This document shows positions 1 through 10,414 of a DNA stretch of 64,000 bases, piece after piece. The notes under the pieces were generated by a model, which was not told the origin of the DNA, searched no databases, and was given only the letters and a program-made list of their open reading frames with translations. Location: assembly GCF_907164915.1 (NCBI RefSeq), contig NC_061866.1, forward strand, positions 20,414,429-20,478,428. The letters are read 5' to 3'. This stretch comes from Impatiens glandulifera (lineage: Eukaryota > Streptophyta > Magnoliopsida > Ericales > Balsaminaceae). The position numbers and the translations under genes are program-made. Position 1 is the first letter of the stretch, and the number at the start of each line of letters is the position of its first letter.

Positions 1-1214
1 AAATCGGTTTCTTGAGAACCAAGATATCTAGATTCTTGAGATGGAACAACTGTCTTGGGAATCCTATCCAAAGAACTTAATCAATTCTTAACTATATGTG
101 CAGGAACAACTTCAATTGAATCGGCTAATCCATCAACCAGACCGGCCAAGCTGAAATCTCAGACTTGACCTATCAACTCGGTTAAATAGAATCAGCTCAA
201 TCATCACATCTGCATAACCCAGATCGGCTTAACCTTAGGCCCGACTAGAGTTGAAAACCTATAATATCCGGCTAACTCAACGTATTAAAGATCCTAAAGC
301 CAACGGGAAGATCACTCAAAGCTATGGAGACGTAATGGATATTTCTTGGGAATATGTAGAAGAAGGATCTGAAATAAAAGCATGCGACAATCTAATGATT
401 ACGGATTTTATCCAAATCCACAAGCAACCTTCACGGGACAGGCGGTCGCCTAATGCATGTTTGCCATGTGTACAAAAGGCAAAGCATGCACGCTACCTTC
501 TCTAACTGGCTCGACTACCTATGACCAACCAACTCAAGAGAAAGAAATATGACTGTTGTCATATTTCCCATATAAAAGGAAGCCAAAGCATTAAAGAATG
601 ACGCAACATAGAATTGAATCTCAGAAGCAATCAGATCTGAAACATACGAAATTTACACCGTTCTTCTGATCAAAAGTGAAACAGCTGTAAACAAAACATT
701 ATGTTGTAAAAGTGTATTACATCACTGTGTGAGTGTTGTAAAGTGAATGACGGGCAGTAAATAAGACTCGATCGTATTGTGTTGTTGAATATTCCTTAGT
801 GAATATCCTTCTCACTATTTGAGAAGAAGAGGTGACATAGGAGAGTTTGCTTCGAACATCTATAAAATATGTATTTTGTGTTCTTCATTTACTTTCTGTT
901 ATTAAACTAACCAAACCGGGGTTCCCCCATTCTAACCGAACTGAATCATTACATATACTTATTCCCACCGAACCGATTTCACCTCACTTCAACCGACTTT
1001 TCTATACTACCTTCCTTAACCAAATTGTGTGCGTTTGCTTCAGGTTGAAACATACATTTCCGCCCTTGAACTCGGTTCAAGAGTCTATGACAACCTGCGT
1101 AGTGTTAAGAACGGTTCTAATCTCTAACCGGATTAATTCCAATTGGTGTTGTGTTGTGTAAGCGGTCTCCTTTAGCCGGACCTCGGTCCCCTATCGGCGA
1201 TCCCGATCCTAATA
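1..1214 (+). repeat. Family A LTR, partial at window edge
   Basis: This is a Sire-type LTR in plus orientation. From about position 70 it matches the reverse complement of the LTR at 4001-5194, and its end (CGATCCTAATA) matches the LTR end CGATCCTAACA with one change. A TATA box (TATAAAAG) lies at 571-578, so U3 is to its left and R/U5 to its right. The first 70 bases do not match the other copies, so the left boundary is not defined. No internal region with a primer site follows 1214, so it is a solo LTR or the 3' LTR of an element that starts outside the window. Reading frames at 251-505 and 847-1161 lie inside it and have no domain. Confidence 0.85.
808..839 (+). other. LTR hairpin plus GGTGAC box
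   Basis: CTTCTCA (808-814) pairs with TGAGAAG (820-826) across the loop CTATT. It is followed by GGTGACATAG and, a little later, by CGAACATCTATAAA. It lies about 235 bases after the LTR TATA box, so it would be in the transcribed R/U5 leader. This copy is slightly decayed: the other copies read GGTGACGTAG. Confidence 0.6.
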
Positions 1215-1734
1215 GGTTGCAAGTTCGAACCATACCTATAACATTTTTAATTTTATTTTTAACCATTTTAAATTTATGGACGGGTCAACCCACAATTTAA
1301 CCCAAGTATCCATTTAATCTCACATATATATCCAAATTAATCACAACTCTCGACCCGGTAATCCCGACACTTTAAAAATTAAGCATCATTATATATATAG
1401 ATTCTCATTTAGGACATCTTAAGTTGACATCGATGTTATTGATGTGAGTGTCATGTTAGCATTATTCAATAATAGTTTTTAAAAAAACAAACATTTATCT
1501 TCTATTCAAATATTTAAGCTGCAAGAGAAAGACAATAATAAATGCTAGGAATTTTTGGCAAACCAATTATTGTCCTAATTCTCTATATTATTTGCACACT
1601 AATTTTCTCTATTTCACTCATGATGACTATCATAACAATTATTGGACAAGATAACTAAAAGGTAAATCACAATATTATAACTTGATAGTTTAACCATAAG
1701 TGCTCATTACACCTTGCAATTACAAAATCTCTTA
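1215..1734. other. AT-rich non-coding spacer
   Basis: I see no reading frame with domain character and no repeat that matches elsewhere in the window. It ends with the TTA target site of the MITE. Confidence 0.6.
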
Positions 1735-1987
1735 GGCCTTGTTCGGATTCGAGTTATTTAAAACTCGGTTATTTAAATGATTGGTGATGATTTTGAGGTT
1801 GGTATATTTTGATAAAAAGATTTAAAGGGTGTTAATATATATAATGATAATATAAAAAATAATAATTTAAAATAAAGGGTATTTTAATATTTTTGGTAAT
1901 GAATTAAATGATTTGATGGAGAAAATAGAGAATGATATGATGTTTCTAGGTTATAAGTTATTTAAATAACCAATACTGAACAAGGTA
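1735..1987. mobile_element. Tourist-like MITE (PIF/Harbinger type)
   Basis: This is a 253-bp AT-rich segment with terminal inverted repeats, GGCCTTGTTCGGAT on the left and TACCTTGTTCAGTA as the reverse complement of the right end. The inner inverted match continues with TTATTTAAA. It is flanked by the 3-bp duplication TTA (1732-1734 and 1988-1990). The TTA duplication and CCTTGTTC ends are typical of Tourist-like MITEs. It has no coding capacity and would depend on a transposase elsewhere. Confidence 0.75.
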
Positions 1988-2432
1988 TTACTAGTAATTA
2001 ATTAAAATGCATTTTAACTACTAATAACTATCAACTAAGGCATTAAACTAACTAGTTAGTCAATACTAAAATTCAATCTGAAGACAATGAAAAGGAAAAA
2101 GTAAGAAAAGAAAGAAAAGAAATAATAGAGGAGAAGAATGAGAAGGAAATTAGGGTTGTTGATCCTCAAACCCGCAAAACTGAAAAAGAGAAAAACATTA
2201 ATAAAAGCCCTAAAATTCTGAAAAATATTTCTTTTTATCAGATTAATATAGGTTCATATAGAGGTAGGCTAAACAATGAGAGCAGATGTGCATCATCATC
2301 TGTTATAATTCAATCACCTTTTGTGAAGTATGTGAGAGAATTGGGACGTGGAATAAATTAACATGACTTACAAGGCGATTATGAAAATAACAACAAAGAT
2401 TGTGAACGTTAATTGTAATATTTATTTGTACT
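1988..2432. other. AT-rich non-coding spacer
   Basis: A purine-rich run occurs around 2090-2150 (AAGAAAAGAAAG-type sequence). I see no gene or repeat in this stretch. Confidence 0.5.
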
Positions 2433-2910
2433 TGTTGAGATATCTTGAATTGATGATGCAAGGAAAGAGAATATTGAACAAAAGGAAAGTATATCTTTTT
2501 GGTGTAATCTTGATTTAAGGAAATAAGATTTAACAAAAAAAATGTGATCTTTTGTTATGGTAATATAACTAGGAAAATATTGTGAAAATATTTTAGAGAT
2601 AATTTTCCAAAATATTATTGTTGACATAGTTAAAACTTATTTAAATGTGCAGTCGGGCACTTTAAAAAGCTAAAATCTTTTCCTTAAAAGCATCGTTTCC
2701 AGTCCCAATTATGCATCTGTTAGGGTTTTAAGGGACCGAATGTTATATAAACTCGTGTCATAACCCTAGTCTGTATTATTGTAATATATATTATGATCTC
2801 CTAATAAGATTCTCTATTTCTGGTGGTAGCCAAGTTTTATCTTGGTGAACCATGTTAAAATCTGTGTCGTTCTTTATTTCTTACATCATCTAACACATTC
2901 TATTACAACA
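2433..2910 (+). repeat. El-0 5' LTR
   Basis: This 478-bp LTR starts TG and ends CA. It has a TATA box (TATATAAA) at 2744-2751. It matches 48685-49145 along its length with scattered substitutions. Confidence 0.8.
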
Positions 2911-2912
2911 AA

Positions 2913-2925
2913 CTAGTATCAAAGC
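2913..2925 (+). other. El-0 primer-binding site
   Basis: TAGTATCAAAGC at 2914-2925 matches the usual initiator-Met tRNA primer site TGGTATCAGAGC at 10 of 12 positions. It lies three bases after the LTR, which fixes the plus orientation. Confidence 0.65.
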
Positions 2926-2994
2926 TTCAAGTTATTCGATTGTTTGTTCTTTCAATTGAGATGGTAGTATTAAGAATAAAGACGACAATTTCAG

Positions 2995-3554
2995 GAGGAG
3001 AAGACAATGAGAAAATCAAGATGCGGGCTCTACTGAAACAACATGGATTTTGGGGGCCACCGAAGTTGTCGACAAGAGCATAATTAACTGTTGAGATTTC
3101 CATTCTAGAGGAGAAGATAATGTGGCACATGAAGATGTGGGCTCTATTAAAATAACAAGGCTTATGGGGTTGCTGAAGTTATCGGTAGGAGTAGAACAAC
3201 CGTTGAGAGTTTCATTCTAGAGGAGAATATAATGTGGAAAATCAAAATGCACCTCTACTAAAATGACAGAGCTTATGGGGTTGCTGAAGTTATTGGTAGG
3301 AGCAGGACAACCATTGAGATTTTCTTTATGGGGGAGAAGATAATGTGGCATATCAAAATGCAAACTCTACTAAAATGATAAATCTTATGGGGTTGCTGAA
3401 GTTATCGGTAGGAGCGAAACAACCATTAAGATTGTCATTCGAGATGAGAAGATAATGCAACATATCAAGATGCGGGTTTTACTAAAACGACAAGGCTTAT
3501 GGGGTTGCTAAAGTTATCGGTATGAATAGAACAACCATTGAGATTGTCATTCTA
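2995..3554. repeat. 112-bp tandem repeat, five units
   Basis: Units start at about 2995, 3108, 3220, 3330 and 3441, with a further partial unit at 3555. Each begins GAGGAGAAGATAATG and contains CTTATGGGGTTGCTGAAG in the middle. Stop codons occur in the frames I checked, so it is not coding. It forms most of the El-0 interior. Confidence 0.85.
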
Positions 3555-3761
3555 GAGGAGGTGAATATGTGAGAATTATTAACCTACGAAGAAACTATAT
3601 TCGGTTCTTAAGTTGTACAATAGTTTGCAGCAATGGGAGTATTCAAGTCAAGGTGGAGATTTGTTGAGTAGTCTTGAATATTTTGGTTAACAAAGGAGTT
3701 GTTAAGATGTCTTGGCGACAACTCTAAATCAAGAAGAGAGAGACGGTAGATCATCTAGGCC

Positions 3762-4000
3762 ACCAATAACATTGACTAATGCATTCGGGCTACCTTTAAC
3801 ATTGACTAATGTATATGGGCCATCTCTAGCATTGACTAATGCAACTATACCACATTTGATATTGACTAATGTATATGGGTCATCTTTGATATTGACTAAT
3901 GCATCTAAGCCACATCTGACATTAATTAATGTATCTGGTCCATCTTTAGTATTGACTAATGCATTTGGGCCACATCTAACATTGACTAATGTATCTAGGT
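3762..4000. repeat. 30-bp minisatellite, eight units
   Basis: There are eight consecutive units built around ATTGACTAATG. Alternate units differ (ATGTA..GGGCC then ATGCA..CC), giving a 60-bp higher-order period. Because 30 is a multiple of three, the array stays open on both strands, and the plus frame reads as repeats of LTLTNV-GPS type. I see no start context or family, so I treat it as non-coding. Degenerate units continue at 48485-48590 beyond the Sire-1 insertion. Confidence 0.85.
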
Positions 4001-5194
4001 TGTTAGGATTGGGATCGTCGATAGTGGACCGGGGTCCGGATAAATGGGATCGCTTATAACAAACACACACCAATTGGCACAAATCTAGTTAGAGATTAGA
4101 ACCGTTCTTAACACTACGCAGGTTATCATAGACTCTTGATCTAAGTTCAAGGGCGGAAATGTTTGTTTCAACCTGAAGCAAAGCACACGATTCAGTTAAG
4201 GAAGGTAGTATGGAGAAATCGGTTGAAGTGAAGTAAAATCGGTTCGGTGGGAATAAGTATATATAATGATTCGGTTTGGTTGGAGAGGGCAAAAGCCGGT
4301 TCAGTTAGTTTAGTGACAGAAAGTATATGAAGAACACAAAACGCAGATTTTTATGGATGTTCGGAGCAAACTCTCCTACGTCACCCCTTCTTCTCAAACA
4401 GTGAGAAGGATATTCACTAATGGAATATTCAACAACACAATATGATCGAGTCTTATTTACTGCTTGTCGTTCACTTTACAACACTCACACGGTGATGTAA
4501 TACACTTTTACTATGGAATGTTTACAACTGTTTTACTTTGATCAAGAGAACTGTATGAATTTCGTATGTTTCATATTGCTTTTTCAAGGTAGATGCTCAA
4601 TGTTTCTTCAATTCTTTGGCTTCCTTTTATATGGGAAATATGACAACGGTCATATTTCTCTCTCTTGAGTTGATTGGTCATAGGTAGCCGAGCCGGTCAG
4701 AGTAGGTAGCGTGCATGCTTTGCCTTTAGTACACATGGCAACCATGCATTAGGCGGCCGCATGTACCGTGAGGGTTGCTTGTAGACTTGGATAAAATCTG
4801 TAATCATTAGATTGCCACATGCCTTATTTCCGATCATTCTTCTACATATTCCCAAGGAATATTCATTACATCATATACAGATTTTCCATATCTTTGAGTG
4901 ATCTTTCCGTTGGTTTTAGGATCTTTAATACGTTGAGTTAGCTAGATATTATAGGTTTGCAACTCTAGCCGAATCTGAGGTTAAGCCGATCCAGGTTACT
5001 GCGGATGTGATGATTGAGCTGATTTTGTTTAACTAAGATGATAGGTCAAGTTGAGCATTTCGGTTTGGCTGGTCTAATTGACGGATTTAGCCGCTTCGGT
5101 TGAATCTGTTCATGCACATATAGTTAATAATTGATTAAGTTTTTTGGATAGTTAATTTTCTTTTAATAAATTAACTTTCTTGATTTTTCTAACA
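4001..5194 (-). repeat. Sire-1 3' LTR (family A)
   Basis: On the minus strand it starts TGTTAGAAAAATC (ending at 5194) and finishes CAATCCTAACA (at 4001), 1194 bp in all. A TATA box (TATAAAAG on the minus strand) lies at 4625-4632. It is paired with 46628-47784. Confidence 0.85.
4390..4408 (-). other. LTR hairpin, Sire-1 left copy
   Basis: CTTCTCA / TGAGAAG stem with a five-base loop. On the minus strand it is followed by AGAAGGGGTGACGTAGGAG and the CCGAACATCCATAAA box. Confidence 0.6.
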
Positions 5195-5331
5195 ATTTCT
5201 CCCTTTTTAATTATTTAGAATAAATATTCAAAATTTGTTATTGTTGGCCGGTTATTCAGAGAACTTAGATTTATTTGGCCAGTTTTTAGAAAATATATTT
5301 TTGAAGTATTTTATCAATTTCTCCCTTTTTG
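5195..5331 (-). other. Sire-1 duplicated polypurine tract
   Basis: The minus strand reads AAAAAGGGAGAAATTG directly before the 3' LTR. The same AAAAAGGGAGAAATTGATAA recurs about 121 bases upstream (5313-5331). The upstream copy also carries a few bases resembling an LTR start. A proper plus-strand primer needs only one. Confidence 0.7.
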
Positions 5332-5437
5332 ATGTTTTTTACCGAAAAGTATCCAAATCAGTATGATGAACATAGAGTTTTAACCAGGGTAGTTCAAAAA
5401 TATCATAAGTTTGAGAATATATACTTAAACTGAAATT

Positions 5438-8400
5438 TCAAAAATATATTAAGTAATAGAATATATATATATTTTTTTTAAAAAACATAAGAAATAGGGA
5501 ACAAATAAAAGGTTCAAGAGTTTGGTTTTCCCCCTGTTCTTTTGCCTTTGCCTCCTTTGCCTCTCTCTTCCTCCTATCCGTTTCGAATCCCCAACCGGTT
5601 AGGAAGGATGATCTCGAAGCGGTTCGGTCGAAGTTGAAGAAGCCGTCTTCCAATCTTGTCGGTCGAGTCTGAGCCCAAGAAGGGGGAGTTCTCCCACCCT
5701 GTATGAAATTTGCAATGGTGTCATCATGTGTGCCCTGATCCGGCTGAGTGTTTGAGGGGACGAAAGGAGTCGGTTCTAATCTGGCTTTGCGTTTCCTTGT
5801 AGTTAGAGGAGCATCATCCTCCTCTTCGCCATCGGCAAGTGGATCAGTTAAGCCTTCTTTAGGAATCACAACCGTTTGAATGTTTCTCTGTTCGACCCGA
5901 CTTAGTACTTTGACCACTTCTTTTCTTTTCCACTTATTTGTCCGGGCCCTTTTCATCATAGCAACAGGTTGTGAGTCCCGAGTACCAGCCGCCTCATAAT
6001 TTTCTATTTTGGCTGCCTTATTATTGGCCTTCTCTTTCTCATGAATTTCTCGGGCTACAATTTCATCATTCTTTTCAATTTCTTTCAGCCGCCGATCCTT
6101 CTCTTACTCGTCGGCCTGAAGTTTTTGAGCCGTTTTTGCATCTTTTCGAATCTTTTCTTCGGTGGCCACAACCTTTACCCTTGCTATTTCCTCAATTTGA
6201 GCAGATAAGACCTGCATCATTTGAAGTATTTGGGTGGTGGTCGACTCAACCTTTTCAATCTTGGAGTCGGTTGTGGAGGCTCTCGGTTCCATTGAGCTTT
6301 GAACAACATTCTAAATAAATTCCTTCATTTCGTCCGAGAAGGGGGCAACCACGTGACTTTGCACCAGATGAGGGGAGTGAACCGATAAAGCCATTTCCAG
6401 TTTGCTTTGATTGACAAGATTTATTTCTGCAGAGTTAATATTAATGATGGACTTACTTGGAGACTTGGCTGATGGGGAAGCGGTTAGACCGTCTTTTTCC
6501 TCTGGGGATTTCTGTCGACTCTCCATCAACTGGTTCCTCGTCGGTCTAGATGACTGACCGATATCAAAAATCGATTTACCCGGCTGATCTCTGTGATGGT
6601 CAGATTCTTCTTCATCCGGATAATACCTTTCAACGTCTTTCACTGTTTCTTCCTCCATCTTTGTGATCTCAGATTTAAGATTGTTTATAATCGTGAGAGC
6701 GGTTTCCTTTACTTTCTTTTCCACGTCGGCCGGTTCACCTTGAGCGTTCTCCACTGTGTCGATCAACGCCCTCAGCCTTGCGTTTGTTTCAACTAGTTTC
6801 TCCCTGGCCATGACCAACGGAATGAATTTTGTTTTCGCAAGGTCGAAGACTGTGTCTTTTAAAGCCATCAGTTTCTACCAGTATTTGTTTTTGGTATAAT
6901 TGGGGAGCATATGCCTAAAGTGAACTTCATTTCTGATCTTGCACCATTCGTGGAATAGGAGAGATATATCTTCGTCCAGCACCTCTAACATTTTGAGAAG
7001 CCGTTTAACCATGTCGTCGACTTCTTTTTGAGAAATCGGAATTTCAGGATCCGGTGTAATGTCATGTTCATCTCTCTCCCCATGAGGCGGATTTTGACCA
7101 TGTCCGGTTGAAGGAATTTCTTCAACAGCTGGACCGGTGGAACTCTTTGCAGATTGATTACCTCCTTGAATTAGAGGATCTTCCATTACTATTTCTTTTT
7201 CATTTTTGGCCATTTCTTTGGCCTTGTCATTTTCATCTATCCGGTCATCCTCAACTGTCTGACTGGTTTCAATAAGTTTGTTCGTCACCTCGATTTCTGT
7301 AACCCGATTGACAGCATCTACAACTTCATTTATTTTATCCGAAGTCTTCTGATGGACTTCTTCATCAGCACCCCCAACAGGCTGGATGGGGGAGTTCCTA
7401 GTTTCAGGAATATGAGATCGGTTAAGGATACTTACCTCATGGATCGAAGCACCCTTAGACGTATTTTTGTCGGCCTTGCTTGCCGAAGATTCTGCAGGAT
7501 TTGGTGGAGGGACTTGTTCAGTTATATCCTGCTCATCATTTTGATTAGCAATAAGAATCTCCACATCGACCGTAATAGGATTGGAAGAGGCCGCGCGGTT
7601 GGCTGAGTTGGATGGTTTTGCAGATGGAGTTCTATCAGAGTCGTGTGATGGACTGGCCACTTTCTCATCCTATGACTTCTTGCCTTTCTTGGCCATTTTC
7701 TTGACCTTTGGCTTATTCGCCTTTGGTTCGATTTCCTTTGCCTTCGGCTTCTTTGCCTTTAGTTCGGTTTCCTTTGGCGTTTTTTCTTGTGGAGCCTTTT
7801 TGGCTCTTTGCATGCTCTTCTCAATATTTTTGGAGTTCATGATTTTGGATGTGGGGAGAGGAGCACCTGGTCCGGTTGGGATTTTAAGATGCTGCAAGAT
7901 CTTGCCAATCTGCATGGCATACCCCAAAGACCGTTTTTTTTTTGCTACCATTGCACATAAATTTTCAAACAATACGCCGACCCAGTCACCTTATCTCCTC
8001 GAATTATGCTGGCCATCATCTCAAGCTTGGGTCGAATCAGGTTATCAAAGTTACCTCCTTTCCCTTGAAGGGATTTGGAGATAATATCAAGGAGCCACCG
8101 GTATTCAAAATTCAGCTTGCTCTTCTTTCCGGTGTGTTCGACCAGTTCATCCGAATTTGATATTATTTTTTACACCTCCACCGCTTTGGCTTCTAATAGG
8201 TTGGTGGAGAAGTCGCGCCCTTCCGAGGGCAGATTCAGGGCCGCAACAAATGTTTCCTCCGAAAGATCGAATGTCTTCCCGCACACCGTTGAAGAGATCA
8301 CTCTCTTCTTTAGACTGGCGTGTTCGAAGAACTCTGTGACTTCTTCTTGATATAGTGTGAATGGTCCGTTCAGGAAATTTTCCAGCCTAGAAACCTTCAG

Positions 8401-8499
8401 GGCATCCATCATCTTTTTGATTTCGTCAGTTCCGTTTTCTTGAATCTCCTTGAAATCGACATGCAAGATGTAAACAAACTGTGCACTATCACGTCCCAT
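5438..8499 (-). pseudogene. Sire-1 acc3: accessory protein, domain plus long coiled-coil tail
   Basis: Reading starts at the ATG at 8499 (MGRDSAQ...) and runs as one decayed gene of roughly 1000 codons. Its N-terminal part is the accessory domain shared with acc1 and acc2 (VDF near residue 15, ENFLNGPF, EVTEFFEHA, LNLPSEG). After about 250 residues comes a Lys/Pro/Glu-rich linker (7670-7972). An acidic, Ser-rich region follows (6875-7660), then heptad-rich coiled-coil stretches (6104-6868) and a basic tail with RKRK (5438-5959). I see no signal peptide or membrane segment. In-frame stops near 8170, 7670, 6875, 6311 and 6104 and frame changes around 7970-8170 disable it. No enzyme motif is recognised. 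It may resemble the 'putative plant transposon protein' families, but this was not tested. Confidence 0.7.
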
Positions 8500-8606
8500 T
8501 TTGATTAGTGAAAAACTGTAAGAGAGATTGAGAGGGCTTGGGATCGATAATAGCAAGAACAATTTAAGAGAGAGTGTAAGCGTGAGAATATAATGATCCA
8601 TCTTCC

Positions 8607-8615
8607 CTTTATATA
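8607..8615 (-). promoter_or_regulatory. TATA box of Sire-1 acc3
   Basis: TATATAAAG on the minus strand starts 116 nt before the acc3 ATG. A pyrimidine-rich leader (CTCTCTT-type runs) lies between them, like a plant Y patch. Confidence 0.6.
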
Positions 8616-9034
8616 TGGGGCGGTTTGTGACAGTTACTTAACTGAACCGTCACGTCTTTATGGAAAATGGCACTAATTTTCCCTCCAAAAGTTAATGTGG
8701 TAACTGTTTGGCGGTAAATTGTGGGAGGTAAATGTGAGAGGAAAACCAAGGGTGGTAAACTATGGGCGATTTAACATTTTGGTGGTTAGTCTAAGTTTGA
8801 AGTGAGCCGGATTAGTTTTACTGGATTTTGATGTGAAGCCGAATTTTGGGCTTTAACTGAAGTGTTTGACCGAATTTTAGAGTTTACCGAAATTTTGATA
8901 TTGGATGAAGTGGTTTTAGGCCGGAATCTTTTAAGGTCAACAGATGACTTAAGTTACATGCATTTTATATTTAAAACAATCGGTTGAACAATAAAAGAAA
9001 ACCGAATTGTTCATAAAAGGATAAAGGCATAGTC

Positions 9035-9770
9035 TAGATTATCCAATCTCTAACTCCATTCTTCTATGGTTGTGCCGTACTTGTTTCAATTCTTTGAATC
9101 CATATTTCCAGCGATTCATTTGTCAGAATGTTAACCGGTCTTACCGGGATCCCTGGTCCGAAACTGGGAAAGATGGAGCGAGTGTTTCAGCTGATCTGAG
9201 GGGCAAAGCCAATCCTTCTACTATTGGCTAAAATGCATGCCTTCAGATTACCGAAGATAAAAGAGGACTAGTTGATGAGCATGGGTTGAAATATTGCGGC
9301 CATGATTTCAAACACTTGCCGAGTGTAGTGTTGGTTTTGCATGTGTCCCAAGATGGAACGCTGAATGATATATTGGAGAATTTGAATATGGGGATTTAGA
9401 TCGTCTTTTAGGCCGTGACAATCGACCGGATTAGTAGAGCCAGAGAAAATGTAGCCGAAACGCTCATTTATCTGGGTGGAGAGAGATGGAAAATCCGAAA
9501 AACCTTCGGATGGAAGATCTAAAATTCTGCAAATGATTCCTTAGTGAGCCGATAGAAGTCGTAATCTATGTAAGTTGTGATACTTCCATCATTTCTCACC
9601 TCTGCATTGTTAAAGAATTCGGTAACCTCCTTTATGAGGATGCTATTCGATCCTTTAAGAAATTTTCTCAGCCCGGTTTGAATTAGCGGGTAGTAGAGAA
9701 TGACTCTTGCTCTTAGGTCTCAAATTGATTTAAAGTTGATGATTAAAGAGTTTCGGAGTTGAGCATTCAT
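9035..9770 (-). pseudogene. Sire-1 acc2: accessory-domain protein
   Basis: The ATG at 9770 opens MNAQLRNSL, matching MNAQIWNSI of the Sire-2 copy at 26544. Further matching blocks include EFFNNAEVRNDGSITTYIDYDFYRLT and a C-terminal GTTIEEW. Several stops and frameshifts occur, so no long frame survives. The gene is about 245 codons in the better Sire-2 copy. It belongs to the acc family by its framework (DF at the start, GLRKFLKGS, EFFNNA). Its function is unknown. Confidence 0.65.
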
Positions 9771-9856
9771 CTTTGAGGATTTAGAGATACACTAGTTCTT
9801 AGGTTTAGAGAGAAAGTGGCAAAGAGTTGTGATTTGATTTTTGAGTGGATGGGTTT

Positions 9857-9864
9857 CTTATATA
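9857..9864 (-). promoter_or_regulatory. TATA box of Sire-1 acc2
   Basis: TATATAAG on the minus strand starts 94 nt before the ATG at 9770, within otherwise non-coding sequence. Confidence 0.6.
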
Positions 9865-10216
9865 GGGAAGTGGTTACACAGCATTTAATGAGAATATTTC
9901 AAAATATCTGACCGTTACGTGTTGTAAATATTCTCACATTGAATGTACTTTGAGGATATATTACCTTTTCAATAGAATATTTTTGATATGGTACAACGTA
10001 AACTAACCAGCCTATCCAGACTAGTCACGACTTTTGAGGGATGGACACGTCTTTTCCCAATGTTTTGAGTTTGAAATTTTCGATTTTAATTGATTTTAGG
10101 TTTGAATATGTGAAAGAAGCGGTAACTTCTCCCTAAGAAGGTGCCTTGTGTTATAAATGTCGTAAAGTTGAACAGAAAGAAGAGTTGATTTAATTAGTCG
10201 TGATACTTAACCGATA

Positions 10217-10414
10217 AGAAGAAAGATAGTAAGAAGATAAGATAGAGAGAAGATTAGAATTGATATTGTGTATATTATTGATAAACAATAGACATATATA
10301 TACATGAAATGGGAAAATGAAAAGTCTAAGACTATGAAAAGCTAAGAATATGAAAAGCTAGAAATACGAAAAGTTTTTAAATAATAAATGAGGAATTAAT
10401 TATTTGGTTTAATA
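10217..10414 (-). repeat. Ale element 3' LTR
   Basis: 198 bp. By eye it is identical to 14808-15005, including an internal run of related AAAGCTA and GAAAAG blocks. Confidence 0.9.

Noticed and set aside
251..1161. Open frames at 251-505 and 847-1161
   Set aside because: They lie within an LTR, are not conserved in the sibling LTRs, lack domains, and one begins at a non-ATG codon.
3729..4082. Minus-strand frame over the 30-bp array
   Set aside because: It is open only because the repeat period is a multiple of three. No start context or family.
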